Assembly (NCBI RefSeq): GCF_004959775.1 | Contig: NZ_SJZG01000004.1 | Coordinates: 1 to 64,000 of the forward strand | Direction: 5' to 3' | Source of the DNA: Agromyces sp. H66 | Lineage (GTDB): Bacteria > Actinomycetota > Actinomycetes > Actinomycetales > Microbacteriaceae | DNA: 64,000 bases | Made by a program: the position numbers and the translations under genes | Notes under the pieces: model-generated | What the model was told of the DNA's origin: nothing | The model's database searches: none | The model's input: only the letters and a program-made list of their open reading frames with translations | Shown here: positions 9,175 to 17,836 of the stretch, one piece after another | Layout: the number at the start of each line of letters is the position of its first letter | Numbering within the stretch: the first letter of the stretch is position 1

Positions 9175-10563
9175 TCAGCACTCGATGACGTTGACCGCGA
9201 GGCCGCCCTCGCTCGTCTCCTTGTACTTCGTCATCATGTCGAGGCCCGTCTGCCGCATGGTCTCGATCACCGTGTCGAGCGAGACGAGGTGCGTGCCGTC
9301 GCCATGCAGGGCCAGGCGTGCCGCCGACACCGCGGTCGACGACGCGATGGCATTGCGCTCGATGCACGGCACCTGCACGAGTCCCGCGACGGGGTCGCAG
9401 GTGAGGCCCAGGTGGTGCTCCATGGCGATCTCGGCGGCGTTCTCGATCTGCCGCGGCGTGCCACCGAGCACGGCGCACAGCGCACCCGCGGCCATCGCGC
9501 AGGCCGACCCGACCTCCGCCTGGCAGCCGCCCTCCGCGCCCGAGATCGAGGCGTTCTTCTTCACGAGGGACGCGATCGCGGCGGCGGTGAGCAGGTACCG
9601 GCGGATGCCCTCCCGATCGGCGCCGGGTACGAACCTCAGGTAGTAGTGGCCGACGGCCGGGATGATGCCCGCGGCGCCGTTCGTGGGCGCGGTCACGACG
9701 CGCCCGCCCGCCGCGTTCTCCTCGTTGACGGCGAGCGCGAACGCGTGCAGCCACTCGGTCGACGTGTCGCGGAGGCCGGCGGTGTGCGCAGCGTCGCGGT
9801 CGTACTCCTCGAGTCGGCGGCGCACCTCGGGTGCGCGACGCTTGACGCCGAGGCCGCCGGGCAGGGTACCCTCCGTCGCGAGACCGTGCTCGACGCATTC
9901 GGCCATGGCCGCCCAGATCGCGTCGAGTCCCGCGTCGATGCCCTCCTCGCCGTGCACCGCGACCTCGTTGGAGCGCGCGATGTCGCAGAACGACACGCCG
10001 TGCTCCTCGCAGAGGGCGAGCAGTTCGTCGGCGGTGTCGTAGGGGAGCGGATGCCGCAGGGCCTCCGCCTCCTGCGCCGCATCGCCCTCGCGCCGGATGA
10101 ACCCGCCGCCGACGGAGTAGTAGGTCTCCTCGGCGAGCGGCAGGGCGTCGTCGTCGCCCCACGCCTGCAGGGTCATCGCGTTCGGGTGGCCGGGCAGGCG
10201 CGTGCGCGGCTCGAGCGTGAGGTCGGACTGCGTCATGGTGATCGGATGCCGCGCCGCGATGTGCACGGTGCCGCCCTCGGAGCCGAGCCGAGACCACGCG
10301 CCGCGCACCTGGTCGGGGTCGCAGTCGTCGGGCTTCAGGCCCGCGAGACCCGCGACCACGGCGTCGGGCGTGCCGTGGCCGAGACCGGTCGCGCCGAGCG
10401 AGCCGTACAGTGAGCAGGTGATGCGGGTGACCCGGTCGATGGCGCCCCCGCGTGCGAGTTGCTCGGCGAAGGCGCGAGCGGCCCGCATCGGGCCGACCGT
10501 ATGGGAACTCGAGGGCCCGATCCCGATCGAGAACAGATCGAGGGCTGAGACGAACGCTGTCAC
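9175..10563 (-). CDS. sdaA: L-serine ammonia-lyase (single-chain, Fe-S type)
   Basis: 462 residues, matching single-chain bacterial L-serine dehydratases that convert L-serine to pyruvate and ammonia in the cytosol. The N-terminal beta domain starts with [19 protein letters not shown]. The catalytic alpha domain has the conserved cysteines [16 protein letters not shown] and VQVPCIERN that hold the oxygen-sensitive [4Fe-4S] cluster. SGAEGGC is characteristic. The GTG at 10563 is chosen because TAGCCT precedes it by 7 nt (leaderless spacing) and the first residues [11 protein letters not shown] fit the family. Divergent from the GNAT gene at 10692. Confidence 0.95.
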   Translation of the reverse strand: MTAFVSALDLFSIGIGPSSSHTVGPMRAARAFAEQLARGGAIDRVTRITCSLYGSLGATGLGHGTPDAVVAGLAGLKPDDCDPDQVRGAWSRLGSEGGTVHIAARHPITMTQSDLTLEPRTRLPGHPNAMTLQAWGDDDALPLAEETYYSVGGGFIRREGDAAQEAEALRHPLPYDTADELLALCEEHGVSFCDIARSNEVAVHGEEGIDAGLDAIWAAMAECVEHGLATEGTLPGGLGVKRRAPEVRRRLEEYDRDAAHTAGLRDTSTEWLHAFALAVNEENAAGGRVVTAPTNGAAGIIPAVGHYYLRFVPGADREGIRRYLLTAAAIASLVKKNASISGAEGGCQAEVGSACAMAAGALCAVLGGTPRQIENAAEIAMEHHLGLTCDPVAGLVQVPCIERNAIASSTAVSAARLALHGDGTHLVSLDTVIETMRQTGLDMMTKYKETSEGGLAVNVIEC

Positions 10564-10570
10564 GGGTTCA

Positions 10571-10576
10571 AGGCTA
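10571..10576 (-). promoter_or_regulatory. -10 hexamer TAGCCT upstream of sdaA
   Basis: On the minus strand TAGCCT is followed by 7 nt (TGAACCC) and then the GTG of sdaA. This is leaderless spacing and supports that start. Confidence 0.5.
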
Positions 10577-10691
10577 CGCCGGAGCCCGCGCACGGATCCG
10601 GCGCTCGGTCGCAGGATCTGTGCGCCATACCCGCCGACGACGCACGGGACGGCAGGAACCGCGGTTCGCCGGGCGTAGGCTGAGAGATCCC

Positions 10692-11765
10692 ATGAACGAC
10701 GCCGCTCCCTCCTCCGCCCCATCCGCCCGGTCCGCTCCGACCTCGTCCGTGCTGCCCGACCTCGGCCCCGTGCTGTCGCACGAATGGGCCGACGAGGCCG
10801 ACGTGATCGGCCGTGCCTTCGCGGCCGGCCCCTACGGCCACCTGCCGAAGAGCGCCGAACGACTCGCCTTCGAGCGCGACACCGCCGGGCGGGCGGACTC
10901 CGGCGCCGTGCTCGTCGCCCGGCGCGACGACCGCGTCGTCGGCACCGCGAGCGTGTTGCGGGCCGCGACGCCCTACGCGCGGGTGGCGAGGCCCGGCGAG
11001 GCGGAGGTCCGGCTCATCGCGGTCGATCCGGCCGTGCAGGGCGCCCGCCTCGGCGAGGCGCTCACGCGCGCGAGCCTCGAGACCGCGCTCGCCTGGGGCG
11101 TCGACGCGCTGGTGCTCGACACGGGCGCGCGCAACCTTCGGGCGCAGGCGCTGTACGAGCGCCTCGGATTCGAGCGGGTGCCCGAGCGAGACCACGACGA
11201 CGACACGCTCGTGTACCGATACCCGGTGCAGTCGCGAGCCGACGTGCGCGTGCGGCTGATGCGCCCCGACGAGGCCGCCGAGGTCTCGGCGCTCGCGGTG
11301 GCCGCGTACGCGGGCGACTTCGAGTTGAATCCCGGCTATCGCGCCGAGATCGCCGCCGTGGCCGGGCGCGCACGCGATCACCAGGTCTGGGTGGCGACGG
11401 ATGCCTCGAGCGGCATGCTTCTCGGAACCGTTTCCACCCCCGTGGCCGGACGTGCCATCTCGCCCCTCGCGCGCGCTGGCGAGCTCGACTTCCGCTTCCT
11501 CGGCGTCGCGGCGGCGGCGCGCCGTCGCGGGATCGGCGCCGCCCTCGTGGAGCATGTGCTGCGGCTCGCCCGGATCCGCGGGGTCGCGCGGGTCGTGCTC
11601 AACACCGGGCCCGACATGCTCGCCGCGCAGCGGCTGTACGACCGGCTCGGCTTCGCGCGCCTGCACGACCGGGAATACCTGTTCGAGCGGCCCGACGGCA
11701 CGAGTTTCCTGATGATGGCGTACGGACGCGACATCACCGAGGCGTCGGCCCGCTCGGCAGCCTGA
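10692..11765 (+). CDS. tandem GNAT-domain N-acetyltransferase
   Basis: 357 residues holding two consecutive GNAT folds. The first (about 35-180) shows VLVARRDDRVVGTASVL, LIAVDPAVQGARLGEAL (acetyl-CoA loop) and ALYERLGF. The second (about 190-350) shows [22 protein letters not shown] and AAQRLYDRLGFARLHD. Both copies keep the R/Q-x-x-G-x-G/A pyrophosphate-binding loop. Tandem GNATs include mycothiol synthase (MshD) and aminoglycoside acetyltransferases; this one lacks clear MshD hallmarks, so the substrate is unassigned. TAGGCT lies 10 nt upstream of the ATG. Confidence 0.82.
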   Translation: MNDAAPSSAPSARSAPTSSVLPDLGPVLSHEWADEADVIGRAFAAGPYGHLPKSAERLAFERDTAGRADSGAVLVARRDDRVVGTASVLRAATPYARVARPGEAEVRLIAVDPAVQGARLGEALTRASLETALAWGVDALVLDTGARNLRAQALYERLGFERVPERDHDDDTLVYRYPVQSRADVRVRLMRPDEAAEVSALAVAAYAGDFELNPGYRAEIAAVAGRARDHQVWVATDASSGMLLGTVSTPVAGRAISPLARAGELDFRFLGVAAAARRRGIGAALVEHVLRLARIRGVARVVLNTGPDMLAAQRLYDRLGFARLHDREYLFERPDGTSFLMMAYGRDITEASARSAA

Positions 11766-11814
11766 CGTTGACGGGCGCCCGCGTTCCCCCGGCGGAGGAG
11801 CGTCGGAGGGCGAG

Positions 11815-12960
11815 TCAATCCTCGGCGGGCAGGAGCCATGCCCGCTCGGGCGCGAACGAGACACCCACGATGGTGCCGACCGGGGCGATCTCGGTGAACG
11901 TCGGGTCCGAGACGACGGCGACGATGTTGCCGACCTCGGTCTCGATCTCGTACTCCACGCTCTCGCCGTAGAACACGGCGGAGAGGACTCGTCCGTGGTT
12001 CCCGGCGATCCGTTCCTCGGTGTCGCCGAACGGCCGCACGCGTATGGATTCGGGCCGCACGAGCAGCACGCAGTCACTGCCCGCGACCGCCTTCGGGTGT
12101 GCGTCGACGGTGATCCGAGTCCCGAGCACCCTGGCGCTGGCGCGGCCCGTCGAGGCATCCGCCCGCACGTCGTCGACATCCAGGAAGTTCGCTCGCCCGA
12201 TGAAGTCGGCGACGAACACCGATGCGGGGTGGCGGTAGATGGTGTCGGGCGCGCCGACCTGTTCGATCCTTCCACTGCGCATCACGACGATGCGGTCGGA
12301 CAGGCTCATCGCCTCATCCTGGTCGTGGGTCACGTACACGCTCGAAATGCCGAGACGGCGCTGCAGACGCCGGATCTCCAGCCTCATCTGCGCGCGAAGC
12401 TTGGCGTCGAGGTTGCTCAACGGCTCGTCGAAGAGCAGCACCTTCGGCTTGACGACCATGGCGCGGGCGAGCGCGACTCGCTGTTGCTGCCCGCCGGAGA
12501 GCTGGTTCGGTGCCCGGTTCGCCAGGTTGGTCAGGCTCATCGAGGCGAGCGCGAACCCGACCTCCTCCTTCAACTGCTTCGCCGGCAGGCCCTTGAGCTT
12601 CAGACCGTACGCGACGTTCTCGAACACGGTCATGTGCGGGAAGAGCGCATACGACTGGAAGACCATGCCCATCGGCCGGCGATCCGGAGTCAGGCTGACC
12701 ATGTCCTCGTCGTCGAGCGAGACGGAGCCGGCGGTCGGCGACTCGAACCCGGCGATCATGCGGAGGGTCGTCGTCTTCCCGCAGCCCGACGGCCCGAGGA
12801 ACGTCACGAACTCGCCGGGCTCGACGGTGAGGGTGAAGTCGTCCACCGCGACGACCCTGGAGCCCCCACTCCCGAAGGCCTTCTGGATGCCGCTGAGAAC
12901 GAGTCGGCCCACGGTGTCGCCGACGTCACGGGCGGGCGTGTCATGCATGGTGATCGTCAT
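11815..12960 (-). CDS. ABC transporter ATPase, ferric-iron/polyamine importer type
   Basis: 381 residues of the MalK/PotA/FbpC group. Walker A GPSGCGKTT (about 56-64), Q-loop VFQSYALFPHMTVFEN, signature LSGGQQQR, Walker B VLLFDEP, D-loop SNLDAKLR, H-loop VYVTHDQDEA, then a C-terminal TOBE/OB regulatory domain (from about 265). It powers import through the adjacent fused permease. Last gene of the minus-strand transporter operon: 62 nt after the permease stop, with AGAGAAG before the ATG. The substrate is most likely Fe3+ or a related small anion, judged from the solute-binding protein. Confidence 0.9.
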   Translation of the reverse strand: MTITMHDTPARDVGDTVGRLVLSGIQKAFGSGGSRVVAVDDFTLTVEPGEFVTFLGPSGCGKTTTLRMIAGFESPTAGSVSLDDEDMVSLTPDRRPMGMVFQSYALFPHMTVFENVAYGLKLKGLPAKQLKEEVGFALASMSLTNLANRAPNQLSGGQQQRVALARAMVVKPKVLLFDEPLSNLDAKLRAQMRLEIRRLQRRLGISSVYVTHDQDEAMSLSDRIVVMRSGRIEQVGAPDTIYRHPASVFVADFIGRANFLDVDDVRADASTGRASARVLGTRITVDAHPKAVAGSDCVLLVRPESIRVRPFGDTEERIAGNHGRVLSAVFYGESVEYEIETEVGNIVAVVSDPTFTEIAPVGTIVGVSFAPERAWLLPAED

Positions 12961-13022
12961 CGGGGGTCTTCTCTCTGTCGGATGTTGCGTGCTGTCGTGG
13001 AAGGCGGCTGCATGGGCTCGCG

Positions 13023-14768
13023 TCAGGTCGCCATCGCGTCGGCGGGCCGCCCGACCGGCCGCTCGCGAATGAGGAGGTTGAGGATGCCGATCACGCCCAT
13101 GACGATCACGATGAGGATCGTGCAGTACGCGAAGGCGTTGCCGAACCGCCCGGCGTCGACTTCGGAGAGGATCTGCGACGTCATGATCTTCGTCTGGGGC
13201 GTGGTCAGGAAGACGATTGGCGACAGCGTCGTCATCGAGCGCGCGAACGCGTAGGTGAGCCCCGCGAACAGCGCCGGCCGCACGAGCGGGAGCGTGATCT
13301 TGCGGAACGTCGTGAGCCCCGAGGCGCCGAGCGAGGCGGATGCCTCGTCGATGGACATGTCGATCTGCTGCAGGGCGGCGACGCCCGCCCGCTGCCCCGA
13401 CGGACTCGACCTGATCACGTACACCATGACGATCGCGACCGCGCCTCCGAACGCGGCGCCGCCGCCGGCCAACGCGGGGATCAGGACGACGTCGCCGAAG
13501 CCGCGCGGCGTGTTGAACGTGAGGGCGTAGCCGATGCCGAGGACCGTGCCCGGCACCGCCAGGCCGAGCATGCCGAGGAAATCCATCAGGGATCGGCCGC
13601 GGCGGAGCTTGCGCACGACCAGCCAGGCGACGGCCAGGCCCAGCACGCCGGCGAGCGGAGTGGCGATCAGGGCGAGTGTCGTCGTCGTCACCATCGCGTC
13701 CGAGCCGATGCCGCTGAGGACGTAGGCGTAGTGATCGAGCGTCAGCGTGTCGTTCACCCCCAGGATCGAGACGAACCCGCCGACGACGACCGTCGCGTAG
13801 ATGAGGACGATGAGGCCCGCGAACAGGGCGACCGGTGCGAGCAGCATCGTGCGGGCGACCGGGGACGTGATCAGGTCGGGTCGCCCCGATGGCTTCCCGG
13901 TGACCGCGACGACGCTCCGGCGACCCGCCCAGTAGCGCTGGATGAGGAAGACGAGCACCGCGGGCAGCAGCAGCACGACCGAGTAGGCGGCGCCCGCGGC
14001 CACGTCGTACTCGCCGGTGATCGCGATGTACGCGCGTGAGGACAGCACGGTGAAGTCGCCGCCGATGACGAGCGGATTCGCGAGATCCGCGATGGTCTCG
14101 ACGAAGAGCAGGAGGAACGAACTCGCGAAGCCCGGCACGAGCATCGGGATGGTGACGCTCCGGAACACCTGCCACTTGGAGGCGCCCAGTCCCGAGGCCG
14201 CCTCATCGAGCGACGGGTCGAGGCTGCGCATCATGCCGAGGAGGTTCATGTACGCCGCCGGGAAGAACGAGAGCGTCAGGACGACGGTCAGACCGGGCAG
14301 GCCGTAGATGTTCGGCGTGATGCCGAGCAGGTCGCGCGTGACCAGGCCGCTGCGCCCGAAGAGGGTGATGACCGCCGTGGCCAGCGCGAACGGAGGCGAG
14401 ACGATCGGAAGCAGGGCGATGAGGTGCAGGATGCGCTTGCCGCGGAACTCCATCCGGACCTGCACATAGGCCAGGAGGAAGCCGATCGCCGTTCCGAGGG
14501 CGCCGACGATCGTGCCGAGGATCACCGTGTTCAGGATGATCTGGCGGTTGACGGAGGAACTGAAGATGGAGGCGAAGACGGCGAGGCCTTCGCTCGATGC
14601 CGACGTCGAGAGGATGGTCAGCACGGGGATCACGATCAGCAGCGAGAGGATCGCGACGACGACCACGGCGACGACCCTCGTCGCGGTGTCGTGTCGCAGC
14701 TCGCGCGGCCTGCTCGTTCTGAGTGGGGGATTCGGCGCCGCCGGCGCCGCCACGGTTTCGATACTCAA
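13023..14768 (-). CDS. ABC transporter permease with two fused MetI-like halves
   Basis: 581 residues, about 12 membrane spans, made of two homologous permease halves. Each carries the EAA loop that docks the ATPase: DEAASGLGASKWQVFRSVTI near 190 and DEASASLGASGLTTFRKITL near 495. This FbpB/SfuB-like fusion is typical of ferric and 2-aminoethylphosphonate importers. Start TTG 14768 is chosen over the upstream ATG 14813 because AAGGAGT lies 5 nt before it. The ATG start would put its first codons inside a perfect palindrome separating it from the solute-binding gene. Confidence 0.88.
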   Translation of the reverse strand: MSIETVAAPAAPNPPLRTSRPRELRHDTATRVVAVVVVAILSLLIVIPVLTILSTSASSEGLAVFASIFSSSVNRQIILNTVILGTIVGALGTAIGFLLAYVQVRMEFRGKRILHLIALLPIVSPPFALATAVITLFGRSGLVTRDLLGITPNIYGLPGLTVVLTLSFFPAAYMNLLGMMRSLDPSLDEAASGLGASKWQVFRSVTIPMLVPGFASSFLLLFVETIADLANPLVIGGDFTVLSSRAYIAITGEYDVAAGAAYSVVLLLPAVLVFLIQRYWAGRRSVVAVTGKPSGRPDLITSPVARTMLLAPVALFAGLIVLIYATVVVGGFVSILGVNDTLTLDHYAYVLSGIGSDAMVTTTTLALIATPLAGVLGLAVAWLVVRKLRRGRSLMDFLGMLGLAVPGTVLGIGYALTFNTPRGFGDVVLIPALAGGGAAFGGAVAIVMVYVIRSSPSGQRAGVAALQQIDMSIDEASASLGASGLTTFRKITLPLVRPALFAGLTYAFARSMTTLSPIVFLTTPQTKIMTSQILSEVDAGRFGNAFAYCTILIVIVMGVIGILNLLIRERPVGRPADAMAT

Positions 14769-14784
14769 CGGGGACTCCTTCGTC

Positions 14785-14818
14785 TCGTCATGCGGGGCCG
14801 CGCGGCCCCGCATGACGA
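14785..14818 (-). other. intercistronic 34-nt perfect palindrome
   Basis: Two 17-nt arms, exactly complementary with no loop bases, lie between the solute-binding protein stop and the permease start. In RNA the GC-rich core (GGGGCCGC/GCGGCCCC) would form a very stable hairpin. In importer operons such hairpins protect the 5' binding-protein message or attenuate read-through, so that binding protein exceeds permease. That role is inferred here. Confidence 0.7.
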
Positions 14819-14840
14819 AAGCTCGAGCGAATGGGGTCGG

Positions 14841-15905
14841 CTATTCCTTGGGCGCCGCGGCGATCTCCGCGTCGAAGCGAGCGGTGAGCGCCGGCTTGGC
14901 AGCGGATGCCGCGGCGAAGTCGTAGTCCACGAGCTCGACGTCGTCGAGCTCGACCATGCGCGGGTCGACGACGGCGTCGGGGTTTGTCAGGATCTGGAAG
15001 GATCCGACCGTCGGCCCGATGTTCTGCGCATCCGCGGTGAGCGCCCAGTCGATGTACGCCTGCGCGGCCGCCGTGTTCTTCGAGCCCGCGACGAGGGCGA
15101 TCCCGCCCACCTCGTACCCGGTGCCTTCCGAGGGGAATGAGACGACCAGGTCGGTCATCCCCTCCTCCTGGTACTTGACGCAGTCATGGGAGAAGACGAG
15201 ACCCACCGCCACCTCGCCACGACCCGCGATCTGGCCGGGTGCCGTGCCGCTCTTCGAGTACTGGAGCACGTTGTTGTGCATCTGCTTCATGTAGGCGAGT
15301 CCCTGCTCTTCGCCGCCGAGGCGGGTGACCTGCGTCCACAGCGTCGTGAAGGCGGTGCCCGACGTCGACGGGTGGGCGGTCGACACCTGGCCCTTCAGTC
15401 GGGGGTCGAGCAGGTCGTCCCAACTCGTCGGCACGTCGACACCGAGCTCGTCGAGGACGGCCTGGTTCGAGCAGAAGCCCAGCGCGCCGACGTACACGCC
15501 GGTCCAGTAGCCGTCGGCATCCCGATATTCCGACGGAATGACGTCGGCGTTCGGGGATTCGTACGGCTCGAGGAGGCCGGCGTCCCGGGCAGCTCCGAAC
15601 CCGTCGACGGGACCGCCGTGCCAGACATCGAACTCGGGCGCGGCCTTGGCGGCGTCCATGCGCGCAACGGCCTCACCCGAGGAGAGTCGCACGAAGTCGG
15701 CGTCGACCCCGGTCTCCTCGGTGAAGGCGGCGACCATGGCCTGGCACCAGTCCTCCATCGCACCACAGGCGATCGTGATGCTCCCGCCGAGTGGCGCGTC
15801 CTGGTCGACCGCAGCGGCGCCGTCGGAGCTCGGGGTGACGGCGCAGCCGCCGAGCAGGAGCGCAAGTGCCGACAGTGCGGCAGCTGGGGCAGCGATTCTT
15901 CCCAT
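14841..15905 (-). CDS. lipoprotein solute-binding protein, ferric-iron type
   Basis: 354 residues. A lipoprotein signal peptide ends in LLLGGC, so Cys21 is the lipidated residue and the mature protein is anchored to the outer face of the membrane. The mature part is a type-2 periplasmic-binding fold: ITIACGAMEDWCQAM, FDVWHGGPVDGF, GALGFCSNQAVLDELG, VAVGLVFSHDC, and the late VAGSKN/YIDWALTADAQ segment shared with FbpA and AfuA proteins. Ligand is probably Fe3+ or an Fe-chelate or phosphonate-like anion; the iron ligands cannot be fixed from sequence alone. Ribosome site AGAGGA precedes the ATG. First transporter gene after the two-component genes. Confidence 0.85.
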   Translation of the reverse strand: MGRIAAPAAALSALALLLGGCAVTPSSDGAAAVDQDAPLGGSITIACGAMEDWCQAMVAAFTEETGVDADFVRLSSGEAVARMDAAKAAPEFDVWHGGPVDGFGAARDAGLLEPYESPNADVIPSEYRDADGYWTGVYVGALGFCSNQAVLDELGVDVPTSWDDLLDPRLKGQVSTAHPSTSGTAFTTLWTQVTRLGGEEQGLAYMKQMHNNVLQYSKSGTAPGQIAGRGEVAVGLVFSHDCVKYQEEGMTDLVVSFPSEGTGYEVGGIALVAGSKNTAAAQAYIDWALTADAQNIGPTVGSFQILTNPDAVVDPRMVELDDVELVDYDFAAASAAKPALTARFDAEIAAAPKE

Positions 15906-16003
15906 GTCGTGATCCTCTGTTTCGTGAAATCGGGGGGGGAACAGCGCCGGACGACATCATCGAGCGCCACTCATCACGGTAGGTCGCGGCGGGAATCGGG
16001 TGC

Positions 16004-16042
16004 GTCACGAATGGGCACGCTCGGTCACAGTCTCGTGACCGA
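16004..16042 (-). promoter_or_regulatory. inverted/direct repeat between response regulator and transporter genes
   Basis: Perfect inverted repeat TCGGTCAC (16021-16028) and GTGACCGA (16035-16042) with a 6-nt spacer, plus a further GTCAC at 16004-16008 exactly 20 nt from the GTCAC at 16024-16028. It sits between the regulator stop and the solute-binding protein start. It could be the binding site of the neighbouring OmpR-type regulator or a weak terminator hairpin. Confidence 0.45.
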
Positions 16043-16056
16043 AGTCGGGTGCCGGG

Positions 16057-16773
16057 TCAGCTTCGCCGGTCGTCGGGGCGCTGCATCATCCGGTATCCCC
16101 GGCCGCGAACGGTCGCGATGTAGCTCGCATCCGTCGGAGCATCCTCCAACTTCGCGCGGAGGCGGTAGATCGCGGTCTTCACCATCTCGCGGCCGCCGAG
16201 GAGCGAGTCGGTACCCCAGACCGCCTGCAACAGGTACGACCAACCGAGCACTTCGTCGGGGTGGCTGGCGAGCGTGGCGAGGAGCCTGAACTCGCTCTGC
16301 GACAGCGGAATCCGTTGGCCGTGGCGCGTCGCCGTCGACGAACGGTGGTCGATGACGAGGTCGCCTACCACGGTCCGCGACCCGTCGCCCCGGTCCCGGT
16401 ATCTGCGCACGATCCCCTGCGCCCGCAGTGCGAGTTCGCGTGGGTGGAACGGCTTCACGACGTAGTCGTCGGCTCCCGCCTCGAGTCCCGCGACCCGATC
16501 GGCCGCCTCTCCTTTCGCGGTCAGCAGGAGGATCGGCACGTCGGAGTCGAGTCGGATCCGGCGGCACAGGGTCAGGCCGCTCGAGCGCGGCAGCATGACG
16601 TCGAGGATGACGATGTCGAAGGCATGCTGTCGCGTGAGCTGCCACGCGGTCTCGGCGTCGAGGGCCTGCACCGTGTCGAACCCCTGCGTCTCGAGCGCGA
16701 ACGACACGATGTCGACCATCTGCCGCTCGTCGTCGACGACGAGCGCCTTAGGGCGCGGCGTTTCGCTGACCAT
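16057..16773 (-). CDS. OmpR/PhoB-family response regulator
   Basis: 238 residues. Receiver domain (1-125): acidic pair D14/D15 (VVDDE), phospho-acceptor D58 in ILDVMLP, switch Thr in LLLTAKG, and Lys107 in VVKPFHP. The C-terminal winged helix (about 140-235) has LSQSEFRLLATLASHPDEVL, the recognition-helix region GGREMVKTAIYRLRAKLED, and the wing VRGRGYRM. Its start overlaps the kinase gene by 26 nt, so the two are co-transcribed with the kinase first, the reverse of the usual order. The downstream ABC importer is the likely target. Confidence 0.93.
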   Translation of the reverse strand: MVSETPRPKALVVDDERQMVDIVSFALETQGFDTVQALDAETAWQLTRQHAFDIVILDVMLPRSSGLTLCRRIRLDSDVPILLLTAKGEAADRVAGLEAGADDYVVKPFHPRELALRAQGIVRRYRDRGDGSRTVVGDLVIDHRSSTATRHGQRIPLSQSEFRLLATLASHPDEVLGWSYLLQAVWGTDSLLGGREMVKTAIYRLRAKLEDAPTDASYIATVRGRGYRMMQRPDDRRS

Positions 16774-17764
16774 CGTCGTTCACCGGTTCGATCCGTGCGG
16801 GCAGCGTCATGATGATCGTGGTGCCGCGGTCGGGCATCGTGTCGACGTAGAGCCGGCCGCCGTGCATCTGCGCGATCTGGCGGGTGATCACGAGCCCGAT
16901 GCCCGTGCCGTCGCGCAGCGGGTGACCGCTCGCGAATCGCTCGAACAGTTGACTGCGCTCCACGTCGCCCATGCCGGAGCCGTCGTCCGAGACGGAGACG
17001 GTCACCTCGCCCGGCCCGTTCACGATCCGCACCGTCACCGTCGACGCCTCGGGGCTCGCCTTCACGGCATTGTTCACGAGGTTGATGATGGCTTGCCTGA
17101 TGAGTCTGGCGTCGACCCAGGCGCGCGGCGGGGCACCGGGACAGTCGAGGGCGATCGCGACGCGGTGCAGCGTCCGAAGCTCCTCGACCGTGCTCTTCGC
17201 CAAGGCGCGCAGATCGACCCGGTTGAGGTGGAGGTCGAACATGCCCGAGTCGATCCGGGCTTGCGTCAACAGGTCCTCGGCCAACTCCACGAGGCTGGCG
17301 GAGTTCTCGCCGATCGTCCGCATGAACTTCTCCTGGGTTGCATTGAGTCGTCCGGGAGTGCCTTCGAGCAGCAGGTCGCTCGCACCTTTGATGAGGCTGA
17401 GGGGGGTACGGATCTCGTGGCTCAGCACGGCCATCCGCTCACTCGTCTGTCCCGCGACCTCTCCGATCCGGCCGAGGTCGATCCGAAGGCGCCGCCACTC
17501 GGAGTACGCAGTGAGCGCCAGTGCCACGGAGACGAGGAACACGAAGACGGCGAGGATCCACGACGCCGCCCACGACCGTGCCAGCAGTGCGAGGAAGAGA
17601 CCGATCCACCCGGCGAGGCAGGCGACCGCGAGACCGCCGGGGAGGCCGGGGATGCCGGCCAGGCGCCGGACCAGGGCGGAGCGCACGAGCGGCGCCCGCG
17701 TCGAGTCGACGTGGCTCGCCATGGTACGCAACTTCCTCGATGCGGTGACTGCGGTCGCCCCCAT
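16748..17764 (-). CDS. sensor histidine kinase with no extracytoplasmic domain
   Basis: 338 residues. Two membrane helices (about 43-63 and 67-87) are joined by only a few residues, so there is no outside sensor domain. A short linker is followed by HisKA with LSHEIRTPLSL (His116), then an HATPase domain: N box NLVNNAVKAS, G1 SDDGSGMG, F box, G2 GTGIGLVI. The compact input region is that of intramembrane-sensing kinases, which often read the state of a partner transporter. ATG 17764 is chosen for GAGGAT 6 nt upstream; an in-frame ATG at 17722 is an alternative. Confidence 0.9.
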   Translation of the reverse strand: MGATAVTASRKLRTMASHVDSTRAPLVRSALVRRLAGIPGLPGGLAVACLAGWIGLFLALLARSWAASWILAVFVFLVSVALALTAYSEWRRLRIDLGRIGEVAGQTSERMAVLSHEIRTPLSLIKGASDLLLEGTPGRLNATQEKFMRTIGENSASLVELAEDLLTQARIDSGMFDLHLNRVDLRALAKSTVEELRTLHRVAIALDCPGAPPRAWVDARLIRQAIINLVNNAVKASPEASTVTVRIVNGPGEVTVSVSDDGSGMGDVERSQLFERFASGHPLRDGTGIGLVITRQIAQMHGGRLYVDTMPDRGTTIIMTLPARIEPVNDDGQRNAAP

Positions 17765-17836
17765 GATAGATCCTCGACAACCGGCGCGATCGCGATGCGC
17801 TGCAGGGCGACGAAGGTCGGTCCGGCGCCGCCGGAG

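Noticed and set aside
14769..14813. ATG start at 14813 for the permease
   Set aside because: It would lie within the perfect palindrome and has no ribosome site. TTG 14768 has AAGGAGT at ideal spacing.
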